A stretch of 64,000 nucleotides of DNA from Cristatella mucedo (lineage: Eukaryota > Bryozoa > Phylactolaemata > Cristatellidae): NCBI GenBank assembly GCA_009760855.2, contig WPIO01000008.1, positions 6,494,501 through 6,558,500 of the forward strand, read 5' to 3'. Of the stretch, positions 1 to 23,569 are shown in pieces; the stretch's first letter is position 1; every line of letters begins with the position of its first letter. The translations under genes were made by a program, and so were the position numbers. The notes beneath the pieces are model-generated. The model searched no databases. It was given only the letters and a program-made list of their open reading frames with translations, and was not told where the DNA came from.

Positions 1-97
1 TCACAACGTATTGCAGCACTGCTTAGCACTACATTGTTTTGGTGACGGAGTCAAGTCACTTTAGGATCTCTCTCAGTTGGCCAATAAGGTTGCTTAC

Positions 98-9282
<9,185 letters not shown>

Positions 9283-9699
9283 CTGCAGAAGATACTAACC
9301 AAATGCGTCGCTATTCGAAAACTATGTCCAATCAATTAAAAAATTCCTAAAATAAGTTTATCCACCTTATAGTGTCGAGAAATTGTTTAAGACCATTCCT
9401 AAACACTGCCAATGGTTTGAGCTTTAAAATTTGTTCTCAGTACTTGCAGGGCAACGACCAGCAGCAAGAAAATCAAAATAAATTGAGTTTGCTTAATCCT
9501 AGATCTCTACGCGATGACAACTAATGACATGAAATTTGTAAATACATCTGTTTTTATTTTCCAAATAACTACAAAAAATTTGGAAATATCAGCCATGTAC
9601 CTATGAAAGCCTTAAGCTCTCATAAGTCTTATGAGTGATTCCACGGTACTTAAAAAAAATCCTAGCTGATTAAACAGCCTCTTTTTGCATAGCGACAGA

Positions 9700-9832
9700 A
9701 GAGCCTTTACGGCTATCACCACCGCTTGCAGTGGCGATAAAGGATCGCCCACTGCAGGAATCGAACCCACGACCTCGGGACCAAGGTAGTGAAAGCAGCC
9801 ACCTTACCTAGTGTGCCATCACGGCTTGATGC
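9700..9832 (-). repeat. S1 SINE-like element, copy c (head region)
   Basis: Read on the minus strand this begins like a tRNA: GTGATGGCACACTAGGTAAG (A-box region) and then GGTTCGATTCCTGCAGTGG (B box), followed by the GATCCTTTAT block shared with other S1 copies. It is the clearest tRNA-like head of the family in the window. Confidence 0.75.
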
Positions 9833-10280
9833 ATGGGTAACTATTGAGGGGCCCTCGGTAAGTGATTAACGCCTCCCATTTGTATCTTGCTCTAGTATAG
9901 CCAGATTGTAAATTTAAAATTATAAATGTTACAGCTTAATTTCTGCCTAAGAAACTCAGGAACTTTGGTGAAAAAAACTGTGTACACATCTTTTTTTTTC
10001 AGTAACAGAGACATGCATGTTAACCTATCAAATAGCAAGATCTATTTCATCAAAAAAGTTGAAACTTCTAGCTATAAAAAGCACGTTCAAAAAGTTTACT
10101 GTTTATGTCAAGTCATCTTTCTGATGTTTTAATTCTTCTTACTTTATCTTGATCACAGTATTATGACTAATTGCTATGGGTCCCCTTCAAAAAAAACTTC
10201 TTTGTTTGTCCGGGGCCATGGCAAAAACAGGGATAATGCCGACTTAATTGCCTGCGTTTACGGCGTTTTGAACGGTTGTA

Positions 10281-10282
<2 letters not shown>

Positions 10283-10320
<38 letters not shown>

Positions 10321-10343
10321 CACACACACACACGCACATGCAA

Positions 10344-10404
<61 letters not shown>

Positions 10405-10688
10405 CGTGTGTGCGTGAGTAATTGTGTGCCTGTATGTGTGTGTGTGCACATGTGTGCAAGTATGTGACAGTGTGTGTAAATGTGATTGTATGTGTGTGTG
10501 AGCGTGGGTGTGATTGTGCCTGTGCTTTTTCGTGTATATGTATACATATAGGTATGCACGTATAAATATATGTATATGTATGCTTATTTTTGGTACTGGA
10601 TATGATTACAAGTGGCTTTGGTTCGCTGTGACCTATTCCGAGCGGGAATAGGCGTATATACATGTATATATATATGTATATATATATG

Positions 10689-10775
<87 letters not shown>

Positions 10776-10790
10776 AAAAGAGAGAGCCTA
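10283..10790. repeat. Compound microsatellite cluster (CA, TA, GT, GA)
   Basis: (CA)n with a few CGCA interruptions at 10283-10391, TA at 10392-10404, imperfect GT at 10405-10550, TA at 10650-10708, then GA/GAAA at 10709-10786. Long open frames here on either strand are repeat artefacts, not genes. Confidence 0.95.
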
Positions 10791-11189
10791 GAACTCACTT
10801 CGTCTGCATGTCTTTGCCCTGGTACAGAATGAAGCACCTACATCTTATATCTTTCCAACAATCTACAGCAGGACTACCTCTAACCTCTCAACTTAATGAC
10901 TATAAGATAAATTAATTAGTTAATTAAAATCCTGTAGAATCAATGATTGAAGGGCCTAGTCCTCCAAACTGCCTATGCCAAATATACCCTCGAGACTGTG
11001 CATAGAATCTGGATATTGTACTTCAAATAGACCTTTCAGTAACGAATGTGTATCAGTTCTGCAGTGAAATCTACGTGATTCTAGCTAAGTTAAAGTGTCC
11101 AGGTGTATAAGCATATTAAAGCGGTATATGTAGCCGAGTAATGCTTTTTGCATTCTGAAATCGTCTTATGAAGTCTTCCTTAATTGACA

Positions 11190-12745
11190 ATCGATTTGTT
11201 GACTATAATTCATAACTCATTTTATATTTTCTATAGTGCCCTCAGAGGCGAGGATTATTTAATCATTATCAAAGACAATGGAACAAGTCGTAGCAGACTT
11301 GATGAACTCATATTGAAATTACAAACCTTGCTAGTAAGTTCCAATGTGGTTTATGAGCTAATAAATGCTAGCTGTAAGTCAGCTCTGCTTATTGTGTATA
11401 ATGACTAACAAATGGATTCAGACATAGGTAGGATATGTTTGCTTGTTTCGTTCATTATTTCGGCAGCTTTTGATACTGTCGATCACCAAGTTATTATCGA
11501 GAGCCTCTCATTTCGCTTTTGTAATTCTGGAACTTTACTGCAATGGTTTACGTATTATCACTGTGGGATGAGTGAAAGTTTTGATATGAATAAAGAAAGA
11601 TCATCTGAGGAACTTCTAGACCATGGGGTTCCTTGGGGATTTGAGCATGGTTCTGCTCTTTTAACGGTTTATTCTTTTCCTCTAACCAATCTGATTGCCA
11701 GGCATAATCTAGGCTTTCACTTGCATTCTAAGTTTTACCTTTGCTTAGCTTTCCAGCATGTCAAACTCTCTTGTCTGAGTGTATTATTGACATCAGCTCA
11801 TGGATTGCAGCCATTTTTTTAAATTGAGTGATGATAAAACCCTCTTTATAGTTTCGGCAAACTAGGAAACGTTCGGAAATTGGAGTTTTTAACACTCAAA
11901 ATTAGTCCTATCAGCTTTTTTCCTTTGACCTTTCATTGGGCAAGCACATCTGCCCCACAGTCGAGTCTGCCTACTTTCAGCTCTATAACTTTGCTGAAAT
12001 TATTACTTTTCAGCCAGGAATACCACATATAAATTGGTCGAAGCATTTGGAACGTCCTGTCTCAACTTATATAACCTACTGCTGACTGGTCAACCAGTCT
12101 GTGCAATCTGAGGCTTACAGCTAGTGCAAAAATCTGCAGTTAGGCTTGTTTGTCGTGATCGGTGCAGTTGCCACATCACCCCACTTCTCGCCGACCTTCA
12201 CTTGCTCTCAGTCAAGCAACGCATTGATTCACGTTTTTCTCACTCACTTTTAGGCTCTTCATTCTTTAGCTCCAACCTATATATTAGATGCACTTCCGCA
12301 CCGAGCTAAAAATCTTACCACCAGCTTTCTAAGTCAAATCATGTAGCTACATGTTATGGGAACATCAAATTATTGCGAGATTTTTTATTCCGTTAGTATG
12401 CTGTCAATGCGTGTGCTCAGTTCAGTCTGGTTTCAAGGTGTCTTCTGACTTGAACACATTTAAAAAGAAACTAAAACAGTCTATTTATCACAGCATTTAG
12501 TGGGTCCATGCGATTCGTCCTGAATGTGCTTATGTGTGAGGACACTGTGCTGGCTGCCAGTAACCAAATTTGCATTCTGAGTTTGAGAATGTAACCTCTA
12601 ACCATTAAACGATCGTATCGTTGCGCACTGAGCATGCTACCAATAAGCATCTAATTGTGCTTCCTTTGCAGCAAATGTGAAATGCCCAAAATTGGTTTAG
12701 TTTTAAGAGAAAGCTACAGAAAATGTATTATTTTTATTATGGAAT
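11190..12745 (+). mobile_element. LINE A, degenerate 5'-truncated copy
   Basis: Plus-strand frames recall a CR1/L2-type reverse transcriptase: SAAFDTVDHQVIIESLSFRF, then LDHGVPWGF and FPLTNLIARHNLGFHLHSKF (catalytic YADD lost). They are followed by the 3' part (VQKSAVRLVCRDRCSCHITP) and a tail with AAATGTGAAATGCCCAAAAT and TTATTTTTATTATGG. Several stops and frameshifts make it inactive. It lies in the presumed first intron of the left receptor gene or in intergenic DNA. Confidence 0.8.
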
Positions 12746-13588
<843 letters not shown>

Positions 13589-14289
13589 TGGCACAAGACA
13601 ATTTTTACGGACTTAAGGAATCTTATAAATACATGACCATTTATTAAATCAGTTCATCGAGCATTTTGAGTTTTTTTTTAGTCAAATATGGTCTAATAAC
13701 GAACATTAAAGAAGATCTAGAGTCTTAAAAAGGCAGTAGTAATCTGAACAGACCATTTCTAAGACATGTCTAATTCTAACTGAACAAATTTTTAAATAGA
13801 TTTTGTTTAGCACCACCTAATGGATCTTTTCATCTGACACCAGTTGTTAAACAGTTATTAGTCTGGCTTCATTATTAAAACCGATAACTAGATTTTGAAA
13901 TCGCCTGTAGATTCCTAAACCTACAGTTTAAATCCCCACTTTCACTTAAAAATCAGTTAATGGACAAAAAAATTCTAAACGCTAGCTGGAATACAGAAAA
14001 TTTTTAACTTTAGCTTTTCCAGCGATGTCTGCTTTGACGTAGCATGACGCGAACAGTTTCTAGAACATCATCAGCTAGGCTACTATACTGAACATATTGG
14101 ACACACAATCAGTTGACAGTCCTAAAAGAGGGATGGCCTGGTATTTAACGGGCATTTTGCAAATTTTTTGACAGTATTTTTTATTGCTACGTCAAGGATT
14201 ACCATGAGGAAATGACAGACTTTTGATCCGGGGTGACTTTGTTAATGATTGATTAAACAAAGCATCTCAACCTATTTTCCCTGCTATGG

Positions 14290-14390
14290 CAAATGTATCC
14301 TACGATACTAAAGTGCTGGCTTGGTCCAGTCACCGGTTCTTTTCATGGTTTGTACTCTCCCTCTTGCTGATTTGATTGCCAGCACAATCT
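14290..14390 (+). mobile_element. LINE A, upstream half of a split copy
   Basis: TTTGTACTCTCCCTCTTGCT followed by GATTTGATTGCCAGCACAAT matches the LPLADVIAKHN coding segment of LINE A (compare 45737-45775). It stops abruptly where the TAATG tail of LINE B begins. The element resumes at 16509. Confidence 0.75.
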
Positions 14391-16508
14391 ATGTAATGTA
14401 ATGTATTGTATCTCCTTCTGTGCCTCCACAAAGTCATAAAGACCATGTGGGTGTTACGCAGGAGAGTTTCGTATAGCCCACTCACAGCCTAAGCGGCTTT
14501 TGGTATGCAGTCGGTAGCCAACCGACTTTGTCTCACCCAACGAAAAGAAAGTGGGAAGCAAAGAAGAGTCAGGAGAGCAGTTAGATATTGAGTAGCATAG
14601 AAGTAGCAGCTCAGAACCGCTAAAAAGAATGTGCCATAGTCGGCAGTGGGAGAATAGTTTTCGTTGCGTAAGAATTGTGAAAGCAAGTTCCACAGTCTAG
14701 GACATGCAGATCTAAAGCTTCTAACGCCAACGGTATTTAAGTGGAGGAAAGGGACAGCTAAGTTATTGTCCAGGGAGGACCAGAGGGCGCGAACAGGCTG
14801 AAAGTGATGCAGCAGTTCAGCTAGGTACGAAGGAGCCAAGCCGTAGCAGGCCCTGTGGGTCAGCGTATGAACTTTGCTCTGTAAACGTGGCTCAACCGGC
14901 ATCCATCCTGGCTCTTTCAGCAAAGGAGACATGTGCTCAAACCGCTGGGACTTCAAAACTGGCCTTGCTGCCATGTTTATAATCCGCTGCAGAGGCCTAA
15001 TAGCTTTCTTTGGCAGCCCAGCCAAAAGAGAATTACAATGATCAAGCCGAGACAGAACTATGGAGCTAGTTAATTTTTTTTTACATGCCATTGTGGGAGA
15101 GTTTCTAATCTTGGATAGGGATTGGATGTCATGGCTAGCTGTAGAAGCTGACTTCTAAATGAAGCTTTTGAAATTTAGGCAGCTGTCAAAAATGGCACTT
15201 AAAATCCGGGCATGTGGTGATGGTCGCACAACAGCATCACCTATTAGGAGAGCCAAGCCTTTTGATCCAGCCACATGCTTTGGGCGTCCTATGAGAAGCA
15301 GTTCGGTTTCACCATCATTTAACTTCAGGAAGTTTTTCGACATCCTAGATTGAATATCAGCGAGGCAAGCATTCAGTTTCTCAGGTGCGGCAGAAGATTC
15401 CGACGGTTTGAATGACAAATACAACTAAGTATCGTCAGCATACACGTGATATCCGATTCCATTGGCCTTAATCACTTTTCCCATAGGTTGTTGGTAAATA
15501 TAGAACAGCAAGGAACCGAGTACAAGCCCTTGAGGGACTCCACAGGTGACCCTTCTCGTGTGTGAGATCTGAACCCCACACGACACGGATTGAACGCGAT
15601 CAGACAAGTATGACTTAAACTACGCCAGTGCTTCGTCTGCCAGACCGATCGTTGTTCTCAATCGTTTGAGCAGAACTTCGTGATCAATGGTGTCGAAGGC
15701 AGCAGACAGATGTAGTAGAGCTAGGTCAGTAATATTCCCGCCTTCGTTGCCATGCAGAATGTCATTGCTTACACGGAGGAGAGCAGTTTCAGTGGAGTGC
15801 TGCCTCTTGAACCCTGATTGAAATGTTTCTGACATTCCATTATTTTCAATATTTTCAACCAGCTACTCAGCAACAATTTTATAAGAATCTCTGATAAGAA
15901 AGGAAGAAGGGAAACTGGGCGATATTTTTCTAAGACCTCTGTGTCTAATCCAGCCTTTTTAAGAATTTGCCTAACGATTGCCGATTTTAAGGACTCGGAG
16001 ACGACCCTTTTTCCCGAAGAAGCATTACAAATCTTGGTTATTGCAGGGCTAAGTTGGTCTGCCAGTGAAGACCACAGAGATGAAGGTTTAGGGTCTTCAG
16101 GAGAAGAGCTCTTTTTGCTTGACCTTGTTAGAGTAGCAACATAGCATGCAGAAACCTCAGAGAACCTTCTAAGGAAGGTCGCAGGTTGTGGAACGGCGAT
16201 TGCTTTAGTCGGAGGGTGCTTAATAGAGGCACGAATGTGCACAACTTTTTCACTATAGAAGGCTGAAAAAATTTTGACTGAGTCCCAAATATCTGGGGAG
16301 TCAGATCTTTCAGCATTGGCCAGTAAATGGTTTACTGTCTTACAAACCTATTTAGTGTCCAACTAGCAGGAATTCAGCTTTCTAATGAAAAAAGCTACGG
16401 TTTTTAAAAGCTTACAGGTGTAAACTCGAAGTCATTGTAACTTTCTAGATCTTCATCAGAACCCAATTTTTTGAAACGACGTTCAAGCCTGAGCTTAACC
16501 CGGCACAT
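14391..16508 (-). mobile_element. LINE B copy inserted antisense in LINE A
   Basis: Minus-strand CR1/L2-type LINE, 5' truncated before the endonuclease. In order on the minus strand: a pre-RT region (DQLSPAITKICNASSGK, ILKKAGLDTEVLEKYRPVSL), SAAFDTIDHEVLLKRL, CGVPQGLVLGSLLFYIYQQP, intact YHVYADDT at about 15425-15445, FLKLNDGETELLLIGRPKH, LSRLDHCNSLLAGLPKKAI and the 3' segment YLAELLHHFQPVRALWSSLD. It ends in TACATTACATTA-type repeats at 14391-14406. In-frame stops separate five blocks, so it is dead but fairly young. RT and YADD are established hallmarks of the clade. Confidence 0.9.
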
Positions 16509-17415
16509 CAATCAGGCTGAAACTCAATATTTGCTCTGCCAGCATATGTCCCGTTGAATCAGCTCGAAATCTAGGTGTCATGGGCAAAAGTGACCTCTCG
16601 TTAGACGACCATATCACCTCCACAGTCAAATCTGCCTTCTTTCAGCTGCATACCATTGGTTAAATTCGGGCTTATTTAGATACGGATAGCACGTTTAAGT
16701 TGGTCAATGTATTTGTGACATTCCGTCTTGACTTTTGTAACTCACTGTTTGATGGCCTACCGGAATGTGCAATCGGGCGATTACAGATGGTGCAAAACTC
16801 CTCAGTTAGGCTTGTCTGTCGTTAGCTTCGAAGTTTCCCTGTCACACCACTTCTCGCCGACCTGCCCTGGCTACTAGTCAAGCAACGGATCGGAATCAAG
16901 GTTTTATCGCAAACTTGTAGGTCATTTCCTTCTTTGGCTCCAGCCTATCTCTCAGATCTACTACTCCACCGGGCCAAAAATCGTACGACCCGCTTTTCGG
17001 AATCAAACAGTTTACCAATACCGTGTACAAACCTCAAATCCTTTGCAGACCGTCCATTTAGTTCATATGCTCCCAAAGCTTGGAACTACCTCACGACTTG
17101 TGTCAGAACATCCCTTGATTTGACCACATTTAAAAAGAGCTTGAAAACACATCTACTTATGACAGCATTTAGTGGGTCCCAGTGATTCGTCCTTCGTGTG
17201 CTTATGTGTGCTGACACGGTGCATGATGCCACAAACCACATTGCATGCCGACCCGGTGCATTTTACCCCTAACCATGTTATTTTTGTTTATCAAGCATTG
17301 CATTACTCACCATTCAATCGCGCTTCCCTTTGCAGTAAATGTGAAGTGCCTAGAAAGAGATTGAGTTCTCAGAGATTGCTTAATCAAGTGCATTATTATT
17401 ATTATAATTTTTAAT
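16509..17415 (+). mobile_element. LINE A, downstream half of a split copy
   Basis: Resumes with GCTGAAACTCAATATTTGCT, matching LINE A near 45975, and continues through the 3' domain (MAPAYLSDLLLHRAKNRTTR, APKAWNYLTTCVRTSLDLTT) to the tail GTGAAGTGCCTAGAAAGAGA and a TTA repeat at 17390-17403. With 14290-14390 it forms one LINE A copy split by LINE B; about 200 bases of LINE A are missing at the join. Confidence 0.85.
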
Positions 17416-19945
17416 ATTAGGGAGCTTGCCCGAAGGTCTGGCCACGGTCGTTAGATCAACCCCAGTGCAAATATGGAGCCCCTGATGAGAGATTAAGTTA
17501 TCTCAAGGCTCTATACAAGTGATACGAATATATATATATTAGACTAGACGGGTACAGACCTTGTGGCATTCGCTTTTTCCCATTCATACACCTGAGGGTA
17601 GGGGTGTTTTCACAGTGGAAAGGCTGCCAGTGCATCGGAATTACAAAGCAAGCCTTTTGCTTGCAATAATTAGTAGTAAGTACAAAAATATACATGCATA
17701 GAATCCAAAGTAAAAATGAATAAATCGCACGCACATTCTCTTGATGACTTCGGTGAGTTTTCCCTTGCTGAGGCGAAGCTTAGCTAAAAACAATGAATGT
17801 CGAATGATGATGCAATATCCACAAGTGCTAGTATCTAACACCAACCGTTTCTGAAACTGCCCCAGGGTCAATACTTTGCCTATTATTCCTTGTGGATATC
17901 AACCAGATCGCATCATTAGTATTCTTTTTCAGAAAGTGTAGATAAGTGAGTCAATCCTTAACATAACATTCTTCTTCACTACTACACATCATTTCAGCTT
18001 TGTGCAGCACCTCAATTTATACTTTCAAGCCAACTTCAGCTGACCTCATATCGGAAGTTCAACTACGGAACTATGGAGGCCGTTAGCCCTCAAAACGTTT
18101 GAACTGCTATTAGCTTTTTGCAATGCATATATTCTCTGCTTCTGGTTTCAACTAAGAAGGTAAATACGCAATTTAATTTATCTCAAAAAATGCTAGCTCC
18201 TGATTCTGAATTCACGGGAGTGCTGAGATTAGCAAAGAAATGTTGCATTCGATTGTATGCTTTATTTTAATTTGATAATCTGCATTTCAATTCTCTGCCG
18301 ACGTTTAGAGAGTTAAAATTTTCCTGGAGACTATTGACATGAACGTTTTCGGAATAATTATAATGGAATCCTATCAAGCTATGGTTGGCATTTTATCTCT
18401 GTTGTTATTGGAGCTCTGTTTGAGTGGCTTCCGACGTTTTAATAAAACTATGTGGCCGAATCATGGAGTGGAAGCTTAGATGTTAATATTGCTAGCATTT
18501 GTGAATCTAGTGAGCACCATGTTGTTTTGACATTTTAAATGCCACACTACTCAATCGTGACCTCGGAGATTGCAGCCTGCTGAAAGTTTGCAAAATATCA
18601 GTGCTGTTATATGTGCTCTTATCTTATAAATTAGCCTCCGATATCGCGACACGATTTTCATTGAAACGTATTACCGTAGAAACTTAAGTACTTCTTATTA
18701 GAGTAGGCCGTGGTATTTCTTTAGTTCGTTATAGTGTCTCCTGGATTGGCATAGAAACGACCCTGGACATTGACCCCCCTAGGTAAGTTCGTCAATAGTG
18801 AATGTTTTCAATCTATTTATGTTCCTTGAGTGGCACTAATAGCCAACAGCTGAATAACAAGCGATCAATACCAATATCATTTGGCCGAACCCGCGATCAG
18901 GAGAAGCAGCTAATGTCTTTAGCCAATACATGTTTTTGAGGACGAAAAGCGTATTTCAAAAGTGCTTTCCCTCATTGAAACTTGGAAAATTCAATGTATT
19001 TAACTTTTGGCTGTGAACTAGGTAAATTTTGTATCTTTTCCCTATTTTTCCTCCTCTCCCTTTTGGAGTCACTTGGTCAGTATGAAAAGGCAGTAATCCC
19101 TAGCTTCCATCGATCTCAGTTACTTCTAGGTGCACGAGCACAAACAGTAACATTATACAATCTTCTGCTACTCCAGAAAGGCTGTTGGCGTTTCTCTGGG
19201 TTATCGTGATCATATCTATATTTATTTGATCTTGATTTATAATCGTGGTTATCAAAATCCTGGCTTTTCTTCTGTGTGGGCGAGACAAGAAGATGAATCT
19301 GTCCGGCTGCTACCTGCTGAGCTAACTGCATGAAAGCAAACAGTGTGAGGAAATTTCTCAGTTTCTGCCTAACACCAACTTCATACTCGCATCAGCAATG
19401 CAGAAAAAGTCTGCTGGCTCATAGCTCAATTGCCAGGGTCTTAAATTGTAGGACGCTACAGTGCTATAATTGAGATCGAGGACTGGTATGCATTTTAGGA
19501 GGAATGTATAGAGCATTGCCGAGCGATATTGAATGATTCTCTTGGCTACTTATGTCGAGCAGATAACCTCCTGTGAAATATCAGTAATAATCTGGGGCTT
19601 TGAAACCGCAAAATATATAATTTCTTTAATGCACCTACTTAAGACCTAGCCGATGCATTAGGTGCTAGCTTAACCCGGAAATTGTCGTAGCTAATACCAG
19701 TAGGCTAGTCCATGAGTCATTGTGCATAAGCTCTTGCTAAGGGTCTGTGCCAGTGATGTTATTGTGGGCAGGGCAGTGGTTTGAGAAAATTCTCCTTGTG
19801 AAACTCTCCTGTGTGAAGGTGAGCAGGAAACTCAAAACTCGAGACTATGTAAACACTGAATCCAAAATTAGTCGTCCCAGCGTGAGCAACTGGAGGTATG
19901 TAAAAGAGTCTATCGGAATTTGCATGCCGTTCTTAGCTGTGATGT
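17416..19945. other. No recognisable gene
   Basis: A long stretch without convincing exons or named repeats. A minus-strand frame near 17640-17750 has a hydrophobic leader-like start, but no donor in the phase the left gene would need. Confidence 0.5.
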
Positions 19946-22500
19946 AACCTAATGTAATGTATATAAAGTACCTTCTTCTGTAACTACACAGAGCCACACA
20001 GACTATGTGGGTGCTACCCAGTAGAGTATTTATGTAACCCATTCACAGCCTAAGCTGCTATCGGCACATATTTGGAAGCCAACGGACGTCGTCTCAACCA
20101 GTTAAAGGAAAGTGTGAAGCCTAGCAGAGTCAGGAGATCAGTTGAGGTAGTGATCAGAGTGAAAGTAGCAGCCCAGGACCGCTGAAAAAGATGAGCCACA
20201 GAAGGCAGCAAGAGATTATTTGTGGTTGTGTAGGAATTTTGGAAGCGAGATCTACAGTCCTAGGACCAGCAGAGCTAAAGCTTATATCGCCAACGATCTG
20301 TAAGCAGAGGAAGGGAACAGATAATTCGTTGTCCACACAGGACCTGAGGGTGCGAAGAGGTTGAAACTGGTGCAGCAGTTCAGCTAGGTTCGAAGAAGCC
20401 AAGCCAAGACGAACCTTGTGGGTCAGTGTAAGAACTTCGCTCTATATCTGTTGCTCAACCGGCATCCATACTTGGTTTTTTGCAAAGGAGACACGTGCTC
20501 AAATCTCTGGGACTTAAAGACTAGCCTTGCAGCCATATTCATAGCCAAAAGCAGTGACCTAGTTGCTTACTTTGGTAGCCCAGCTAAAAGGGAATTGCGC
20601 TAATCAAGCCGAGACGAAACTAAGGAGCTAGTTAAATCTTTGCAAGACACTGGAATACAGCTTTTGATCCTACATAGGGATCGGATTTGATTGATAGCTG
20701 TAGAAGCTGTCTTCTGAATGAAGCTTTATAAACTTGGGCAGCTGTCGAAAACAACCCCTAATCTTTGACCACTTGGTGATGGCTGCACATTGCCATCACC
20801 TATTAGAAGAGCAAAGCCTTGTAGTACAGCCACACGATTATGGTGTCGTATGACCAGCAGTTGTGTTTTATCGTCATTTAGTTTCAAGAAGTTATCCAGG
20901 ATCGTTCCATAATCCAGGATCGAATGTCAGCAAATCAAGCTTTCACTTTCTCAGTTGCTGTGGCAGATTCCGGTGGTTTGAAGGACAAATACAGCTGAGT
21001 ATCGTCAGAAAAAAAGTTCTATAATATTCATGGCCTTGCTTACTTTCCCCGGAGGTTGAGTATAAATGGAGAACAGCAAAATACCGAGGACAGACCCTTG
21101 AAGGACTCCACAGGTGACCCATATTGTGTGTAAAACCTGACCCCCACATTATACGGATTGAACACGATCAGACAAGAACGATTTAAACCGTGCCAGTGCC
21201 TTATCTGCAAGACTGATCCTTTTCTCACTCGTTTAAGTACAACATCGTGATCAATGGTGTTGAAGGCTGCTAACAGATTTAGAAGAGCTAGGGCAGTGAC
21301 ATTCCCGTTTTAATTGCCTCGTAGAATGCCATAGTTGACATTTAAGAGAGCAGTTTCAGTCGAGTGCTGCCTCTAAAACCCTTATTGAAAGGTATCTGAC
21401 ATTTCATTTTTTTAATATGTTCAACCTGCTGGTTAGCAGCAACCTTTTCAAGAGTCTTCGACAAAAAAGGAAGCACAGAAACTGGGCAATAGTTTGTAAG
21501 GACCTTTGTATCTAAACCAGACTTTGTGTGTATTGGTCAAACGATTGCCGATGTGAGGGACTTGGGTACAACCCCTTTTACTAGAGAAGCACCAAAAATC
21601 TTGGCTATGTCAGGGCTAAGTTGCTCTGCCAGTGAAGACCACAGAGATGATGGTATGGAGCCTTTAGGAGACGACTCGTTTTGCTTTACCTTATTTATGT
21701 AGCCAGATCGCAAGCAGAAAATTTGGAAAACCTTGTAAGTAAGGACACAGGTTGTGGTTTCACAATTGCTTTACTATGAGGGAGCTTTAAGGTTTCACGA
21801 ATGTACACAATGTTTTCACTAAAGATGGTTGGAAACTTTTCGGCTGAGCCTTTGTTATCTGGGGAGTTTGTACTCTCTGCATTGGCCAGTAAATTGTTGA
21901 CTGTCTTATAAATCTGTTTAGGGTAAGACTGGCAGAAATTCAGCTTTAAAGTGAAAAAAGAAGACCTGGCTTTTTAAGCTTTTGGGTTTCTGCTCGAAGG
22001 AAGTCTTCGAAATTGACTAGAGCTGCATCAGACCCCGATTTTTTTAAACTACATTTAAGCCTCAGCTTAACGCGGTGCATCTTTTGAAGGTTTTCTGTAA
22101 ATTGAAAGTAATCTCTACGACTCTGTACACGGATAGAATAAACGGGAACATGCTTGTCAAGAGCACTCCTAAGTGTCATCTTCACTGCATCAGTGAGGGT
22201 GTCGAGGCTGTCGGTCGAGTCTGGGTGCAGATCAAGAAGACAATCACCACAAACAATTTTCAAAATGTGTCAATGTCAATGCTTTGCAAGTTACGTCGCT
22301 TGTTAAGTTTGACATTACCATGAACGTACAAGGGAACAGAAACAGTAAAAGAGACTAAACAATGATTCGAGAGTATCAGCGGGCACCACAGAGTCAGTGG
22401 AGAAGACATCCTAGTGATCACGAGATCTAGAATATGGCTACCGACGTGGGTGGCATGATAAAGGTGTTGGACCGAATAGATATGCCGGCAATTCCATTAA
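19946..22500 (-). mobile_element. LINE B copy, long, degenerate
   Basis: Begins (3' end) with TAATGTAATGTATATAAAGT and runs on the minus strand through NLAELLHQFQPLRTLRSCVD, GVLQGSVLGILLFSIYTQPP-like text near 21040-21110, an AFNTIDHDVVL-like block near 21240 and a pre-RT region (22000-22260: VKMTLRSALDKHVPVYSIRV, RVKLRLKCSLKKSG). It reaches the C-terminal end of the apurinic endonuclease (THVGSHILDLVITRMSS at 22400-22455). It is broken by many stops and frameshifts and is the second most complete LINE B here after the copy at 61.4 kb. Confidence 0.85.
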
Positions 22501-23565
22501 GCTTCCCCTAGTTCAAGCTTTGCTTTTAAATATGCTTACTTGATAATGAGTGTTGTGCCCCTTTACCGTTGGACGTATTTTGTGCTTCAGATATCTACAA
22601 ATTTCAGTTGTTTTGAAGCTAGTCAAGCTTAGTGTTGAATGAGTCAAGTAGACGTAACAGTTTGTTAATGCTAGCAGCAGTTATAACCAGCAAAACTAAT
22701 CCAGCTTTGATTCAAACTACGTTTAATGGAGATCATAATTATCATAGCTATTGCTATGTTTCAAACATTTTCAGAATTATGTTTACAGTTAAGAAGAATT
22801 CCATGATGCCAGGCATAGGTCTGACTACCCAGACCCAGAATACATTCATGCATGTTTTATCTTCCTTGCAGTAAATTTGATTTTTTCTTTCTTCTGCATA
22901 TATGATACCATGCATCTAAATTAACCTTGGATATATAGGTTCTCTTGAAGTAATTGCACACCACCTGGATAAAGATCACGTTCTCTTAGACAGTTTGCAA
23001 ATGATGTTTAAGTATTATTATTATTATCATCGATATATTTTTAGTAAGCTCAAGCTTTAGAGATCATACAAAAGATCACGACAGCCTGTTTATTGACAGG
23101 CATATGTGGACTACTACAGATCACACCTATAAATCCTAACAAAAGCCAGGTCTAGCTTTTATAAAAAGAAAATAACTGTTGAATCTCGGATGCACCATCC
23201 AAAAATTATCACGTCTGCAATCGATCATCCCGACCATAACTCATTACCTGGTGATCTGTGCTGCGATGTAGCTCAACCCTTATCGGGTTTTCTGTTGAGT
23301 AAGATAAGAAATATCGGAGTTCACCCCTGAGGTTACCGTATCCTCACCAGTCCAACTGTAACACCCACACATGACTGCCTCACTCCTTTCCGTGCAGCGT
23401 CTCCAAGTCTAAATTCAAGCAACCACCAGTGACCTCATCCTAAAATTTACTTCTAAGTCACAGAAGACTACTGGACATTTAGACTCTATTCCCACTCTCC
23501 TAATTCTGAGATTTTCAGACTTCCTGCTGCCATGCATTACTAGCACACTAGTTATGCTAGTGAAG
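22501..23565. other. No recognisable gene; possible LINE A tail
   Basis: Non-coding. Around 22960-23035 GATCACGTTCTCTTAGACAG and a TATTATTATTATTATCATC run resemble a decayed LINE A 3' tail; the rest is unassigned. Confidence 0.35.
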
Positions 23566-23569
23566 TCTT

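Noticed and set aside
10163-10837. Long open frames on both strands rich in Thr-His, Cys-Val, Ser-Leu or Tyr-Ile repeats
   Set aside because: They are translations of CA, GT, GA and TA microsatellites.
17498-17871. Leader-like hydrophobic minus-strand start (MCVRFIHFYFGFYACIFLY) as signal-peptide exon of the left gene
   Set aside because: No convincing donor in the phase 1 needed by the exon at 9282, and no other support.
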